From contig CM023537.1 in assembly GCA_013350335.1 (NCBI GenBank), positions 8,299,438 through 8,363,437 of the forward strand: DNA of 64,000 nucleotides, read 5' to 3'. The DNA is from Chimonanthus salicifolius. Its lineage: Eukaryota > Streptophyta > Magnoliopsida > Laurales > Calycanthaceae. Position numbers and translations under genes: made by a program. Under the pieces are notes generated by a model. That model worked only from the letters and a program-made list of their open reading frames with translations. It did no database searches and had not been told where the DNA came from. Shown here in pieces: positions 1 to 13,900 of the stretch (its first letter is position 1; the number at the start of each line of letters is the position of its first letter).

Positions 1-689
1 CCGAAGCAGTTAATGTTCTGGATTCCAATCTCACAGCCCATTTTTGTGCAGAAATATTTAGTATCTCTTTGGTTTCAAGATGGAATCAAGAAAGAGGAAT
101 GAAATAAACGAGCCTAGTACAGGCCCAGGCCCAGATCCAGATTCATTCATTCCGTTTAACTCTATTTCCATTTTATTATTATTTTTAAACACATATGGCT
201 AAGGCCCATTCATTAGATTCCATTTTGTTCCCATTGTTCTTAAGAATGGAATGATCTGATGTAGTTGCACCGGTGAAGTCAAGTCTTGTCCATTTAATTA
301 TCTTACCCATTGGTACAGGCCTTTTATATAAACAGCCTGAGTTTTACTTCGATGGGAATGCTTGATGAAGTTATAAGACATCTTTCATTTCAAGAATAGT
401 GGGTAATTGAATTGAATGAAATGGATGAACTTGGATCTGAGCTAGGTGTCAATTTCAAACTCAAAAGGGCTAGTAGGTTCCAAGGTTCTTTGCCTCCGCT
501 TATAAACTCAAGACCTTCCTGGGACATATCCAATGTAGGTTGCCCTCGTGACAGACTCTCCAGCCCAATCTCTGATGCCTTCACCAGGGGGACCACACCT
601 CCTCTTCGTATAGACTCTACATGTAACGGGGATTGGAACCTTGAGAGAGCGGCTAACTCTTTTGAGTATGAAATTGACCCGTGATAATT

Positions 690-701
690 TGGTATCAGAG
701 C
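690..701 (+). mobile_element. LTR-retrotransposon primer-binding-site-like sequence
   Basis: TGGTATCAGAGC is the usual plant retroelement primer-binding site, complementary to the 3' end of initiator tRNA-Met. The bases before it resemble a decayed LTR end, but I see no clean terminal CA and no second LTR. This is most likely a remnant of one LTR and the start of an internal region, running from about 450 to 770. Confidence 0.35.
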
Positions 702-807
702 ATATCGAAACACCATCATGTGAGATCGAGACTCCCGCGTTCATAAAAGAGGTGTGAGTCCCCTTGGCAAAAAAGATTTGTTTAGAGTTACAATTCATCT
801 ATGATTC

Positions 808-810
<3 letters not shown>

Positions 811-843
<33 letters not shown>
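811..843. repeat. (TA)n microsatellite
   Basis: Uninterrupted alternating TA run of about 33 bases. Confidence 0.95.
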
Positions 844-846
<3 letters not shown>

Positions 847-1854
847 TAGTTTCTTAATGAATGGCGGCAATCTTCTCTTTTAACATGGGGTATCATTTGC
901 TAGCTGATAAATAGCATCTTCACTCTTGATCAATGATGAAATCTAAGCTTGTTGGATTGCTATTCTGCTACATGTCTCCCTACTACTTGTTTGTTGTCCT
1001 CAAGGGTGATGACAAGTCACATTCTGGATTATTAAGGTGGTCCTTCAAGGTGAAGAGAGTTGTCAACACGACAAATTATTAGAACTACTGGTGTCTTATA
1101 TTAGTAGATAAGTAATCATTCTAGAAGCTTCTTCTCCCTCAGAAATCTATAAATTGGGGACTTGAATATGAAGATACAACCAAATTTAGAAGATTTGTAC
1201 TAAAACTCTGCCAAATTGATTCTAGGGTTGAGAGTAAAAAGAGATTTGTGTAAATTCTTTTTTGTAAGGGTTTACCTTGATGAGGTCTTTGAACTTTGTT
1301 TTATACTTTGTTTACATCTTTGTAAATAATTCCTATAGAATGGAAGTTGGTATTATTTGTGTTTCTTTTCTTTTATTTCTTCTTGTTTCATGCTTTGGCC
1401 CATGCAGTGAATTAATGTTCAAAAACTCAATACTTATATTTGACTCAAAATCTCATCGAATCAAGAAACTTAGTAGAATTTTTAGAAAAATCTGAAAAAA
1501 AAAATGTTAACTTGACTCAAAATACTGTTGAATAACTCAGCTTGATTTAACTTACTAGAGTCATTTTGAATTTTTAAATGATGCTTTGAATAGATTATGG
1601 AAGCCACTAGGGTATATATAAGTACTCTGTAACTAGATGATTGTACCTTTATTCTCCCCATATTATTATTTCTTAATTTGTTGCATTGCTACTTTGGTTA
1701 TGCATTTTTCACCTCTCACCTCACATTCTACCACATGAACGTGGTTAAGAATTTGGTTTTTTTTTTTCCACATCTACCATCATTCTATCCTCACCATCAT
1801 CAGTATCACCCCTCTCTTGTCTGATGTGCTCACCATCTTCAACATCCTTCTTGA

Positions 1855-2025
1855 CCTCTCATAAAAGGAAGTCTTGAGTTCAATTCACACTCAAACTCTT
1901 CTAGGTCACTCTCATGGAGTCACTCCTCATTGATTTAACCAGTGTGTGGATTGGGAGGTTTACACATGCTCGTGGGTTTAGTCTCGCCTCCAATCTAAAG
2001 TGCGAATACCCATGTTAAAAGGAAA
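1855..2025 (+). mobile_element. Degraded tRNA-derived SINE (family 1)
   Basis: It carries a B-box-like GAGTTCAATTC followed by the family signature seen in better copies of this window: 'cactc...cagtgtgtgg', then 'gggaggtttacacatgc' and 'gttta'. The tail is decayed. The best copy for comparison is at 17012-17198. Confidence 0.4.
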
Positions 2026-2544
2026 ACAAAGCTCTCCTCCATATCATCTCTATATCACCAGCATAAACGATCCTTGCCCTCTCCTAATCCATCCCTTACC
2101 CTTCTCATTTTCATATATTTCTATACTGCTCCATTTGATCCTATTTTAATCAAATTTATTGTTGTTACTGCTCTTTTGTTCAAAGTTCTGGCTACTTGAT
2201 AGCCACTCTTTGGAGTTACTAGGAACACTAATGTTTTTAAATTTTTGATAGCAAGGGCCACCGGATATTTTTCTTTTTATATAGGTCTATAGAATTGAGC
2301 CCGAACACCAATATTTTTGAATTTTGAATAGTAAGAGACACCAATTATATAATCAAATTCAATAACAAGTATAGGCCCAAGCCCTACCCTATTATAAAGC
2401 AGGCTTTAGTTTTTTGTTTAAGCTTCGCCTTGTTTAAATTGGGCTAAAAATTCATGGCTTTGGGGCTTTCTGGTCAAATTCTCATTCCTATGTATGGCTA
2501 ATTTAGAATTTAGAAAGGAGAGGTAGTTGGTGTTATTCTTGGGG

Positions 2545-2690
2545 TTAGGTTAGTTATCCTAAACACCCTTCGAGTGACGTCCCACACCCACACAGGATAG
2601 CTACCGGTTAACAATACGGAGATTCAAATTCGCAACTTTCGTTTCCTAAGGCGAGAAGCTACCAGTTAACCTACCCACGTTGGGTATTTG
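2545..2690 (-). mobile_element. SINE-like segment (family 2)
   Basis: It shares with 38160-38330 a 'cccacacccacacaggatagc' style core and a block about a column of 'cctaaggcgagaagc', ending in a tRNA-like head on the minus strand. The copy is old and its boundaries are approximate. Confidence 0.35.
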
Positions 2691-3455
2691 TAGAAGCTTT
2701 ATTTTCAAGTCCATTAAAAAAAAAGTTTTAAAAATGTTCTCTGGCCTATTTTTTTTAAATTTCATTTGCCATGTACTAACAATATGGTGTAGACAATTTA
2801 AGGCCCTTTTAACTTGGATTAAAACTTTAAAAGTGAGCCACTAAAATGCACCTGACTCAGTTAGTCATTCCTAGAGATTTTACATTTTTTCTTGGCCAAG
2901 GATGCTTAAATATTGTGACAAATTGCTCTCAATTTTAAGTTTTCAACCATAAAGCCAACCACTCATAAACAGGAGCTGTTAATGAATGTTCAATCAAACA
3001 AAATACAATTAAAGGAAGGATCTAGAAGCCCACATATCCAACTTAAAAAAAAAAAATCTTAATTACTCTATTTTAATACAAAAGAGAGAGTTTTTGGTGA
3101 TCATAAATTGGATTTTAATTGTTCATTTATTGTACAGTTGTAATTTGCTTCCATAAATAAGCAAAAGATAGGAAAAACTCAGTTAAAAATGACTACAAAT
3201 AGAAGAAGAACTTAATCAAATTTTAAACAATTTTAAAAAACATGAATTGAGTGATTGTTTTCACATAAAACAAAGAAGAAGAAAAAATCTTATAAAAACA
3301 TGGAATAATTTAAGCTAATCAAACTTTAAAGATGTAAAGAAATAATTGGAGTGATTTTTTTAATATGATTTTTTTTTTATTAAAAAGGGAAGGAAGAAAA
3401 AGCTTTAGAAAAATTCATTTGGATGCATAATTTATAAATAAATAAAAAAAAGACA

Positions 3456-3540
3456 TGGGGTGAGAGAGGCTCGAACTCTCGACCTCAGGATCACTCAGAA
3501 GCTATGAGACCTACGCGCTAGCCAACTGCGCCACCACCCC
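3456..3540 (-). tRNA. tRNA-Met (CAT), elongator, with intron
   Basis: On the minus strand an 85-base cloverleaf starts GGGGTGG and ends TCACCCCA. The first and last seven bases pair as the acceptor stem with one G-T wobble, followed by the discriminator A. The D arm is GCGC-AGTTGGCTA-GCGC. The anticodon CAT is at 3504-3506. The T arm is GAGAG-TTCGAGC-CTCTC. About 11 bases (gcttctgagtg) lie right after the base 3' of the anticodon, at the canonical tRNA intron site, which leaves a 74-base mature tRNA. In eukaryotes tRNA-Met elongator and tRNA-Tyr are the plant tRNAs known for introns. CCA is not encoded. Confidence 0.96.
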
Positions 3541-4340
3541 AGATGTGTGATAGTGAGCTAAATAATAAAAATTTATAGTTTTTATTAATGTTTCAATTTT
3601 TTTTTGAATTCTAAGCATTTTTATTCATTGAAAGAACGGGAAAACCTCCCAAAAATACAGTAACCCCTCCCCCGCCAAAAAAAGAAGAGGACAACAACAT
3701 CAAAACTGATACAAGGAAGCACAATACAGACACCACCAGCCTCATACACTCATTAAAGACCGAAACAGATCCAAAGAAACAAAAGAAATACCAAAAGAAA
3801 TGGGAATACTACAGTCATAGGCTGCTATAGGGCTGTACTTACTGGCCAAAAAACACCAAAAGAAATTGGGAAGACATTTCCCAGGAGATTTTATAGAGTT
3901 GCATCCATGTGCAAAATAGCAAGTTACATGTGTTCCAGTCAATAGAAGAGACCGCAGGTTCAGGTTGCAGAAATATCAGCAAACCAATTCAACTGTCTAT
4001 AAATTGTTCCTGTCTGCTAATTTCTGTAGATTTTCCAATTGCTTCACTTAGATTTCAGACTTCTGTGCATTACAAGATAAGTGCTTCTAAGACCATTCAG
4101 TGTTGTCCATGCTTTCTACACAATTTCAAGATTTTGAGAATCTAGAACAGAGAAATATAGCCATGATTAAAAAGTCAAGGCTTGGATTTGTTCAAAATTT
4201 CCAATTGGAAAATTGTTTCTAGGAATAACAATCTGCTTTTTGGTGGGTTAGATCGATTCATCCTCTGTCACATGTTATAAGACTCAAAATTGAATCACAA
4301 GCACTCATGATAGATTGTATTGTATTAGTGTTTCCACTTT

Positions 4341-4441
4341 CCGTAGAGTTACTCAGTGTGTGTGGGTAAGGAAGCTTGCCCATACCTCGAGGATTAGTCA
4401 AGTGCTCTAAGAAGCTTGAACACCTTTGTCATTAAAAAAAA
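4341..4441 (+). mobile_element. Truncated family-1 SINE with poly-A end
   Basis: This is the 3' half of the family-1 SINE: 'gtagagttactcagtgtgtg', then 'ggattagtcaagtgctctaa' and 'cacctttgtcatt' before an A run. It ends just before the possible exon at 4459. Confidence 0.6.
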
Positions 4442-4458
4442 TTTGGGTATCGAAACAG

Positions 4459-4624
4459 GGTGAAACCTATTCTTCTTAAGATTAAATTTACTGATATTGG
4501 CGCAGATCGCCGGGCATCATTGATCTTCATGCAGGATTGGCAGCATTCTTTGAAGCAGGATAAATCAGCATTGCTTGTTTGCAATACCTGCAAAGACAAT
4601 GATGCAGATGAAGAGGAAACTTAG
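4459..4624 (+). CDS. Possible 3' terminal coding exon, unrecognised
   Basis: An open frame of 54 codons, closed by TAG at 4622, begins after an AG at 4457-4458 that could be a splice acceptor. Its residue composition looks protein-like, unlike most AT-rich frames nearby: it includes KFTDIGADRRASLIFMQDWQ and ends CNTCKDNDADEEET, an acidic tail. It has no ATG at the start and no exons I could connect upstream. I do not recognise the family. It may be a terminal exon whose gene lies to the left, an exon remnant, or chance. Confidence 0.25.
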
Positions 4625-5945
4625 TTGCATATTCACCATATCTAATTGCTTTTATTGTTTTTGTTTACCATGTTCTAACCAGCTGAATGGGTTAATAAGG
4701 GTTAACATTAAGTAGATGGGGTTAATTTTACATGGACCATTGGAATTAAAACCTCCCTGACATGCAGGATGCATGTTGTTCTAATGGGTGAAGTTTGTAA
4801 GCTGTTGGGTTTTGCTTTTTTATGACCTTTTTGTGGTCAGAAAACATATAAATCACTTCTAACAAAAGCTTAAAAAGTAAAGCTCCCTGTTATGCAGCAA
4901 GTTGTGGACTAATGTTTTTAAACAAGAGTGACTCAGACCCTGTAAAGTCCAAATTGATTTGGTTAATAAATAGGTAAGATCCTTTTTCTCTTGGATGCTT
5001 CTTGCCACTCAAGAAATGGGCAAGATACATGAAATAGTTGTCCCTCAACCATATAATAATTGCCCCAGCTGCACCATGATTGAGGAAAAAGGCTTACATA
5101 GACTAAATAGGCAATGCAATTTAGAGACAACCAATAAGGGATATCTTCAACCACCACCTCCTCTTGTTCGATTTTAGGTGAGCCTCTTTTACATAAACTT
5201 CAAACTCTTTTAAAAACTGATTTCTATCCCTTTCGCCCTTAAGAACATATTCAAAAGGTGCAAACTAACCCCTTACCTCTCTTCATCCCCTACCTTGGAA
5301 CCTGGGATTTTAAAAATGGCATGCCCATACAACCATGTCGACTCGGCTGATATTTTTTCTCTTCTCTCATTTTTTTTTTCTTTAAAAAAATTCCAAAGAA
5401 ATACCAAAAATAAGAAAATTCTGGACTTCATCAATGTGTATTTCTTTCAATATGTAACATACATTTACATGTTCAAATATTGTTTTTAAGTTACGAAATT
5501 GAAAATTTCAAATATTTTTAAAAAATAATAGAAAAATCCATAAAAAAACTTTCACTACCAGCCGGTTTAGCAAAGAACTTGAGATTTGATACGGAGCATC
5601 GAAAAAAAGACTGAAAATCATGTTTTTTAAGGTTAAAATCCAAAGAAATGAAGTGAGAAGAAAATATAGAGGAGAGATTGTGAAGCAAAGATCAGCGGAC
5701 TAATGAACTTTATCAGGTATAATATGGTTTGTGTAGTATGGTACTTGTTAAAAAATAGTTTTTGACAATTGTTGACCTCAAAAAATTTGAAAAAATAATA
5801 AATGAACTTGAAAAACAATTTTTGTCTAACAAGCCAAGGTTAGGCTTCTTAAAATCCATTTATATAAATGAATAAGATTGGCCTTTTACTTAAATCCCAT
5901 CAAGACCCATCAGGCATTTAGGCCCATTTATTTTCTTATATATTA

Positions 5946-6125
5946 CTCTTTCTGTCCCAATTTAGTTGTCTTATATAGATTTTAGAATTGTCCCAAAATA
6001 GTTGTCCCATTTAGCATAAAATGTGTTGAAAATGCATGAGATCACATGGAGTGATAGTTTTATACAGAGAGTTCCTTAAAAAATACAAATTTTCAAATGA
6101 GACAACTAAAATGGGAAAGAGGGAG
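5946..6125. mobile_element. Stowaway-like MITE
   Basis: Terminal inverted repeats are present: the left end is CTCTTTCTGTCCCAATTTAG and the right end, read in reverse complement, is CTCCCTCTTTCCCATTTTAG. Both continue TTGTC, and the element is flanked by TA on both sides (5944-5945 and 6126-6127). The ends match the Stowaway consensus CTCCCTCYGTCCCA. At about 180 bases it has no coding capacity. Such elements are moved by Tc1/mariner transposases. Confidence 0.85.
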
Positions 6126-7949
6126 TATATACATATATCATAAGGTCACACATGACACTTTATTTTTTATTTATTTTATTAACTTAAAAATATAACTGAA
6201 CAAAGTGAAAATAGACTTAATCTACCCGCAAAACTTCAGTCCAAAACTCAATTTTAAATCACTTAATCTTAATTCGTCAAATGAAATCACCAAGCATCTT
6301 TTTTTAATTTTTTTCAAGAACATCCATTAACGTGATCTTTAAGATCAAGTGACTGGAAATTGAATTTTCAACTAAAATTTTAAATAGTGGTAAGTATTTG
6401 AGTTTACTTTCAATCTGGATAGTTATATTTTTTTAAATTTAAAAAGATGAAAGTAATGTTAAGTGTGAACTTGTGATGCATTAAAAAATAAATTGACTTT
6501 AAACAGCAGACTCGAGTTATCAGAGGGCTTGATAGATATAAATAGGCTCGAGCATCTTTGTAAAACCCGAAACAAACCAAACTCGTGAAGAAGCCTACAT
6601 TCTTGTTAAAGGTCCCCATTGCATGAAAAAAAGAAAAAGAAAAAAAGAATGATATCATTTTCTATCAATTAGAGAATCACAAACAACCCATTATTATAAA
6701 AATTAAAATAAAAAAATAAAACCCTCCATTAACAAGCCAAAGATTCAGAATTTCAAATATCAACCCCAAAACCATCCAACCGTAAAAAGTGAAATACTAA
6801 GAAAGACAATTTGTCTATAAAGCAATCATAAATTCTTGCTACAGTGGGAGGTGTGGGCATACACTCAAATTCCACCGTACACGAGCAAATGCCAGAATCA
6901 TCATGAACCAAATTGTGAAAATCAATTTAGCCCTCACACCATCTATCTCCCCTTGAATTACATGTGTATTCAATTTGAATTTTAAAAGCCACTCATCTAA
7001 CCCGATAAATTTTTAACGTGAAATTTTGAAAACCTTCAAAATTATGACTTCTTTTATCTAATTAATATGAAATTTTATAGACATCATATAAAAATCAAAA
7101 CCTCTCAAACACACATCCATGTGAGCCAATGTACTTGTAATATCCTGCAACAAATGGTGCCAAAGTCCCATATTGCCAGTTGTATTAGAAATGCTCTGAT
7201 ATATAACAGATAACCTTCCTCCTTATAGCATAAGGTCTTTTGAGAACAACAGTGGATTGACTCGTCAAAGCAAAACCGTGTAGGTCCATGTGTAAGTTCA
7301 AAACGGACAATATTGTGCTAGCGGAACAAACCGCTACAGTAACATATGAGTGTAATCACCTTTTTCAAGATAACTTTTCAAATATCGGACACAATTCAAT
7401 AAATTCAATGTCATTGAAAAAAATCTATCTCATTTTTTAAACCAATGATACATGTCCATGGCATTATATGTCCAACCAATTAAAAAACATGATTGCAGAG
7501 TTATCATCGGTTGGCGCAGTCACAAGTCATTTCTAAAGAATATGATATGAAAATATTCTTACAAAAAGCAAGAGAAATATGTTACAAACGGAGTAATGGT
7601 GTTTCGAAGGTAGACAAAAATGAAAGAAAAATCACTAAATTCCAAGGCCTACTACAACCCCTATAGAAGCTGAAAAAAATCAAGCTCTGAAGCCCCATTC
7701 TCTACCGCTTGTGGTTCATCCACCGCGCATGCAGCACATGCCATATCATTTGTTGCATTGCCAGAAGCAGGTGATGTATACAGTCAGGAACTGATCCGTC
7801 ATAAGAAAACATCCAATTCTATTGAGAAACATTCAGTAATTGTAATGGAATCTGAACACAATGCAAGTTGCTGTATTGAAAACCAAAGAGATAATCTTCT
7901 CTCCATACCTTGGGTTACAAAGTGTTCAAGATTAGACAGTTTCCTGAAT

Positions 7950-10900
7950 TTAATACTTTATTACATGATGCCGTAACCAGAGCTCGTACATGACCATGTG
8001 GAATGCATCATAGCTGACTGGAGGTGAATGCCACTCGAAGTGCTTTTGCACCTAATGCAGCACAAGTTCTAATGAGGGAAAAGCACACAGAAGAAATAAA
8101 TCCAATTTCATCACAGTCAATAACTTCCAGAAATAAAATTTGTATACAAAACATTATGAATTAGAACTACTGACGTTCACAAAATTCTAAAATAATGCTC
8201 ATAATGAAATTTGCTCTTAGACACCATATGGACTTTTTATCATTGCACCATTTTAACTTCTGATGCTGTTTTCATGTCTACACATCCAAAAACTAGTCTA
8301 AAAGTAATCAGAATCAAGGATTCACATGAGGAGAGCAGTTAGTGATCTGCGGCATTTAGAAAACCATCGGTGTTTTGATAGTTTTTAGTTGATACAAAAA
8401 TAAGTTGTGAATTCCAGAACTGTGATTTTTAAAAGCATGATGGTACACGTCATTCCTAATCAAGGTCAATGTTAATCAAGATAACAGCTGCTTCTCATGC
8501 AGAATTTTGTTTCTACCTGTTGCAGTAGTGGACAAGGGACTTGTATATGCATCTCAAGTTCTCAACAGAGGAAGTAGGGCAACATCTACCTCTAAAGTTT
8601 CAATGGTGAAACATATAACCTACCTACCTTTAAAAAAAACACTTTTTTTGGGCAAATTATTCGCATATTGATTTGAATACTCAAATTTCAATACCTCCAT
8701 AAATTTCCATTAAAGATTGTGCTCATAAGAATCATAAAATATTTTTATACTTTTTTTGAAAGATAATAAAAGGAATTTTATTCAAAAAGCCTAGCGCATG
8801 TCAATCTTTTTCTTTTTGGGAGCCGGTTACTGAAAGATTCGCTGTAAATTCACATCTTGGAAGAAATCCTATCTTTCCTTAGGCAGAAGATTAGTTCTTA
8901 TTAAATCTATCCACAATAATCTCTCAGTTTACTTTCTTTCCCACTTCAAGTTACCTGATTAGGTGGCAAAGATGCTTGAGAAGATCCAACAGGATTTCTT
9001 GTGGGACGGAGTGGGGGATAAAAAGAGAATCCAAATTGTCAACTTGGTGGATGTTTCTTCCCATGAAGAAAGGAGGTTTGGGATTGGGTGATTTAAAAGA
9101 TAAAATTTGGTCCCTTGCAAAAAAGTGGTGGAGATTTGGTGAAGAAAAAGCTCTTTGGAGAGAAGTTACTAAAATGTAACATGGTGAGTCAAAGTATGGG
9201 TGAGCCCCAAAAGTAGTTTCTCAAAAGGAGGGGTCCCGGTTGAGGAAGGATATCTTTATTATTGGTAGAGAAGGAAAGCATGTGGGAGCTGTTCTAAAAG
9301 AAAACTCGGCCTTTTGGTGGGAGCTGGAGTTTGGGAAGACAAACAGGTTGGAAGTGACCCTCTCATATTATCTTTCCCGGACTATATTGTATTTCAACCC
9401 AAAAGCATAAAGCTGTTAAGGAATCAGTGAAGGTGGTGGGAGGTAGAAAGGAGTGAGCATTGACTTTTAGAAGGAATCTGATGGACCACGAAATTTCATC
9501 ACTGGTGACACTCTTATCTATTTTTCAAGGTGTATTCTGTTTGGAGATTCATCATATAGAAGGGTGTGGAATAGAGAAGTAGAGAACCCAATGGGATCTT
9601 TTCCTGCAAATCTTTTTTTCCTCTCATCCAGTCTAATCCCTAATCACTCTTTTTCCTTCAAAGATATTTGGAAATCTGCAGCCTACTCCAAAGTCAAGAG
9701 CTTTGGTTGGTTAGCTCATCTCAAGAAAAGGAACTTTTGTACTCCCAATATTTGTTTTCTCTGTTGGAAAGACGAGAAATCCATTGATCATTTGTTTATT
9801 CATTGTCCTTTTGTTGAACCCATTTGGTCTCATTTTTTATTGCTTTTTTCTATTGCCTAGGTGTTTCCTTTTTCTTTACGAGCTCTCATATCCTCCTTGG
9901 TTTCGGGTCCTTTTCCCTAAGAAAAGCCAAGTTTTGTGGAAAATGATTTCTTTGGCTATTCTTTGGTTCATGTGGCTAGAACAAAACAAAAGAATTTTTT
10001 TATGGCCAAGCTCTTCCACCTGAGGTTTTAATTTGCAAAATCAGATCAAATCTGATTCAGTGGGAATTGGTTTTTGGTTTCTTTCTAAGGCATTGATGTG
10101 GGATTGTTTAATGGGAGTTATTTATCACAAGACTTTACATAATTATATGTATTAGTTTGTTCTCAGGCCAGTCACTCACTGGGCCTTTTTTTCTCGTAGT
10201 GTTGAGTCCTTTTTAGTGCTGATAAAATGTTTATGTTATCCTTCAAAAAAAAAAGACAAATGAAAAGAACAGCTCCCCAAGGGAGAATGAGGAAAGACCT
10301 AACCAGCAATAAATAGAAATATAGGCTTATAGAGGAAATATACGCATTATTACAAACAACAATATCCTTGACCATTCCCAATGAAATGGTCCCCAAAATT
10401 ACTATGAAAAGATCGATAGCCAAAGCCAAGAGACAATGTCCCATGCTATGGTGCAGAAGATAGTAAAAAGTGGGACAAATACTTAAGATTACCTCCCAAT
10501 AAAAGCCCCAAGTATCAAAAAGGAAATTGGACCTTGGCACAACCAATTGAAATGGCTATATCTTCTTAACCGATCATCTGGACACGAGACTCCAGCGATG
10601 GCATTTTCAGTAATATTTATCTTCAAACCAGCAATGGCTTGATAACATTTGAGACCTTGATATTATGGGGGTTAAGAACACAACAATGCAGATGCAGCTT
10701 CATTTTTGTGACGACGAGTTTGGAATACCATGAGCAGTACTTTAGCGGGTGCTTATTTTCATTGAAGTATTAATAAGAAAAACCAATCTTATGAAGATAC
10801 TGAAAATAGAACGTGTAAAATCTGAAATATTAAGACAAGCAAGTGGAGTCTTAGGGATCACTGAGTACCACTTAGATTAAAGGGAACTTATTTGTAAAAT

Positions 10901-13900
10901 GGCAGCTACATCTGCATTGCTATATGGATAACAAAGACTGGCAATAAGACAATGTACATGTGAACACAAAAAATGTGCACATCAATATGGATGTGTGTAG
11001 TTAAAAGAAGAGAGGAGGAGGGGGGAGAGAGAATTATTTGGAGGGCAATTCAAACAGGGTGGAAACATTGGTGATGAAAGAAGGTCAAAACCCTCATTAA
11101 ATATTAAAACCTTAGGGGAAAAGGGATAAAGTTATTCAAAAGATTATTCAAGCTACAATGGATCTGAAGGTGGTAATTTCATGTTGGGCCAGAAAACCAG
11201 TAGCTCCAAGATCATTGTTTTGCAGGAATCAGGGAAATCATCGAATCTATAGAAGTTAGTTACATTGAAGCAACTTCTGCGAGATGCTAATGACAATGCA
11301 GATTCTGAAGACCTGTGTGGAACTTCCTTAGGAGCTGTAACTTTCTACATTTCAGGGGCTTCATCACATTGATGAGCCTGTAACTGTCTACATTTAGGGG
11401 CTTCATCACATCTATAAGCCTTTCACGTACAAAGTTCAGTTTTTGACATTTTGTATATTAAACAAATGAACTTTCTCCAATTCATGGGTGAATCTAAAAG
11501 TTACTCATGAACTTGAAGCATGAGCCAATCCAAAAAATCATAACGCTGAATTAACTAAAGTTTATCCTTGTAGAGTTTACCTCAACTAATCTCTTATGCA
11601 GTGCAATGAATTCTTCATCTGACTTAGCCTTCAGAATAGACTTGAGCTGGTACACATCATCCTCCTTAAGTATGAGAGAAAACTTTCTCCAATCAAGGAT
11701 GTCATTGAAAGGCAAGTCATAGTAATTAGACAAAATGACTGCAAAAAAAAAGGAAAAGAAAACCTATTTAGGAAGAGACTAAAAGAAGATGACCACGTAA
11801 TTCACTAACCAAGCTTCTTTTTTTCCAGATTAGCTTCTTTTGTGATAATTAATTTCGAGGTATAGCAAATAAGGTTCTGAGTACATCTCTGGAAGAAAAC
11901 CAATAATTCCAGGAACCTCTTCTTCACTCTCCTTATAGAAACGAAACGGGTGGCTAGGATTATCTAGAAAACTTATACAATGCCTAGGAGGTCAATCTTC
12001 CCATTTAAAAGAGATTTGCATGTAGTTCTAACTACTGTAGAGACTGGGGAGTTCTCTGTAATTGTAAAACTTTCACCTATCTCACATCCGATTGCCTAAA
12101 ATTACTCACCAGGAACACATCCATAATGAATTGAATCTGCTATCCGAGCACTATTGACCTGGGAACCACCTGGGCATATGCAGAACTTAGTCCTGTAAAA
12201 TCGCTTTTGATAAACAAGCTCTCCAATAGCTCTATTTATGCGATTGTTGCTGATGGCAAGTTCTGTATCATTCTCCCAGACGCGTGCTAAGATAACTCTT
12301 ATCCTTGAGTTCCGGTGACCAGCCCAAAAACCAAGTACTGTCCTGTAAGATATTATTGTTAAGATTAGCAACGAGAATTTGAGAAAATAATCTAAGGATT
12401 TCGCCAATAAGCAGTGAACGATGATCTCCTTTTTTTTAATTTTTTTGAAATAGTAACTGACATTGTTGAAGAAAGGGTATAAGGAATGCACAACCCAAAC
12501 AGTCCAAAGGAACAAGGGAAAAACTCCCAACTCCAGAACCACCACCAACGAAAAAAACAAAAACAAAAGCCACACCCACAAGGAAACCAACAACCAAGGG
12601 AGAAAGGTCATCCAATGCCAACACTCATTCCAAGCTCGAAAGAGGTCAGATTCCAAGATGTCCTGGAACTCCTCCAGCTTCACATCACCTCCCTCCAGAA
12701 AAGAGTCATGGGGTTCCATCTTATACCTAAGGACCTGATTGTTCCTTTCCCACGAAAGAACTCCAAATTGTGGGAAAGAGGCCTAGATGCCAGAGACTGG
12801 AGAATCTAGAAAAGCCTCCAAAGTACATCCAGGCATAAGAAAAGGGGTGCAAGAGAGGATGGCAGGAGACAATCTTAATAAAAAAATCGGAGAAATTTGA
12901 AATGTTCAACCATCAGAATTAGAAACAAAGCTAAAAACTGTAATTCAGAATATGCTTGACAAAATAGAAGGAACATTATATTATTACTGCATTTCACACT
13001 CTCCCCTGACCTGTTCTCTATGTCATTTCCTCCAGCAGGCAGAGCAAATGGTTGCAGCACTTGGGGGAGAGCAACATCCTTGTGTGGGATGTATCCAACA
13101 TCATAGCTTGGGGAGCATACAACACGTATGGAATTCTTCACAAGCAAAGGAAGTCCTTCAGTTGCCCTCACACCAACATCGTGACAAGTAACAAAAAAGT
13201 GATCAGTACCAAGGGTCCTATTCCAATAAGGATACTTGTTTATCAAGCTTTCAACATAGTTCTGTACAATTACTGTCATGTTCTCATAAGATGTCCCCTG
13301 CAAACATTTAAACGTATAACAAGCCAAATGAGATACAAAACATGTTAAATGGTGGGATAGAAAAACAAGACTCTATTTCTTTATTCATCAGTGAAATGAA
13401 TTTCTAAATCACCGTGTAAGTTGTATACATAGGGTACGTGTAGGAACCAAACACAGGTGTGAGATGTCCAATTCAGTAAAGCCCAAGATACAGGATCATG
13501 GGCTTGGCATAATGTTAATAAGCTTCAATAAATATTTTCAAAATAAAAAATGCCATCTCAGAATAGATGGGAAAACAGTTGATGATCACAAATTTTTAAA
13601 ATGAAATGTAAGAATAACAGTAAAAAAAATTAATGTACAATTTTATTTTATTTTTTACTATCTTAGTAAGTTGACCAAAGAATAAAATTGTATGGTGATA
13701 CTCCGTCATTTTGCAAAGCAATGTCAAATTAGTACTAGAATTATCTATTATGAATCCATGAATACGTGGAGATGTGTCTACTACAAGTATGTCAGGCATT
13801 TCAAAGGATCCATGAAATACAGTGCCATCAATTAAACATCCTGTCCTAACTTCAATAATCAAATAAGCTTGTTTAAATGGGTACCTAAGTGCTAGTTGGG

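Larger units (their letters stand above)
1..3455. other. Repeat-rich intergenic stretch, no gene seen
   Basis: I find no gene here. The open frames are short, AT-biased and lack family motifs. Identifiable items are a tRNA-Met primer-binding-like site, a TA microsatellite and two degraded SINE-like segments, listed separately. The rest is AT-rich sequence without visible structure. Confidence 0.6.
3541..7949. other. Intergenic stretch with scattered repeat relics
   Basis: There is no complete gene. It holds a truncated SINE (4341-4441), an unrecognised possible terminal exon (4459-4624) and a Stowaway-like MITE (5946-6125), listed separately. An A-rich segment at 3596-3945 looks like an old retroelement 3' end but cannot be assigned. 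The last few hundred bases before 7950 are the 3' flank of the GT47 gene on the minus strand. Confidence 0.6.

Noticed and set aside
412..719. Overlapping open frames on both strands near a tRNA-Met primer-binding-like site
   Set aside because: No protein motif; more likely LTR remnant sequence.
9564..9860. 98-codon frame as an independent gene
   Set aside because: It is the zf-RVT domain of a dead LINE.
12102..12719. 205-codon minus-strand frame
   Set aside because: Only its last 78 codons are real (GT47 exon 3); the rest is intron read-through, with a good acceptor at 12343-12345.
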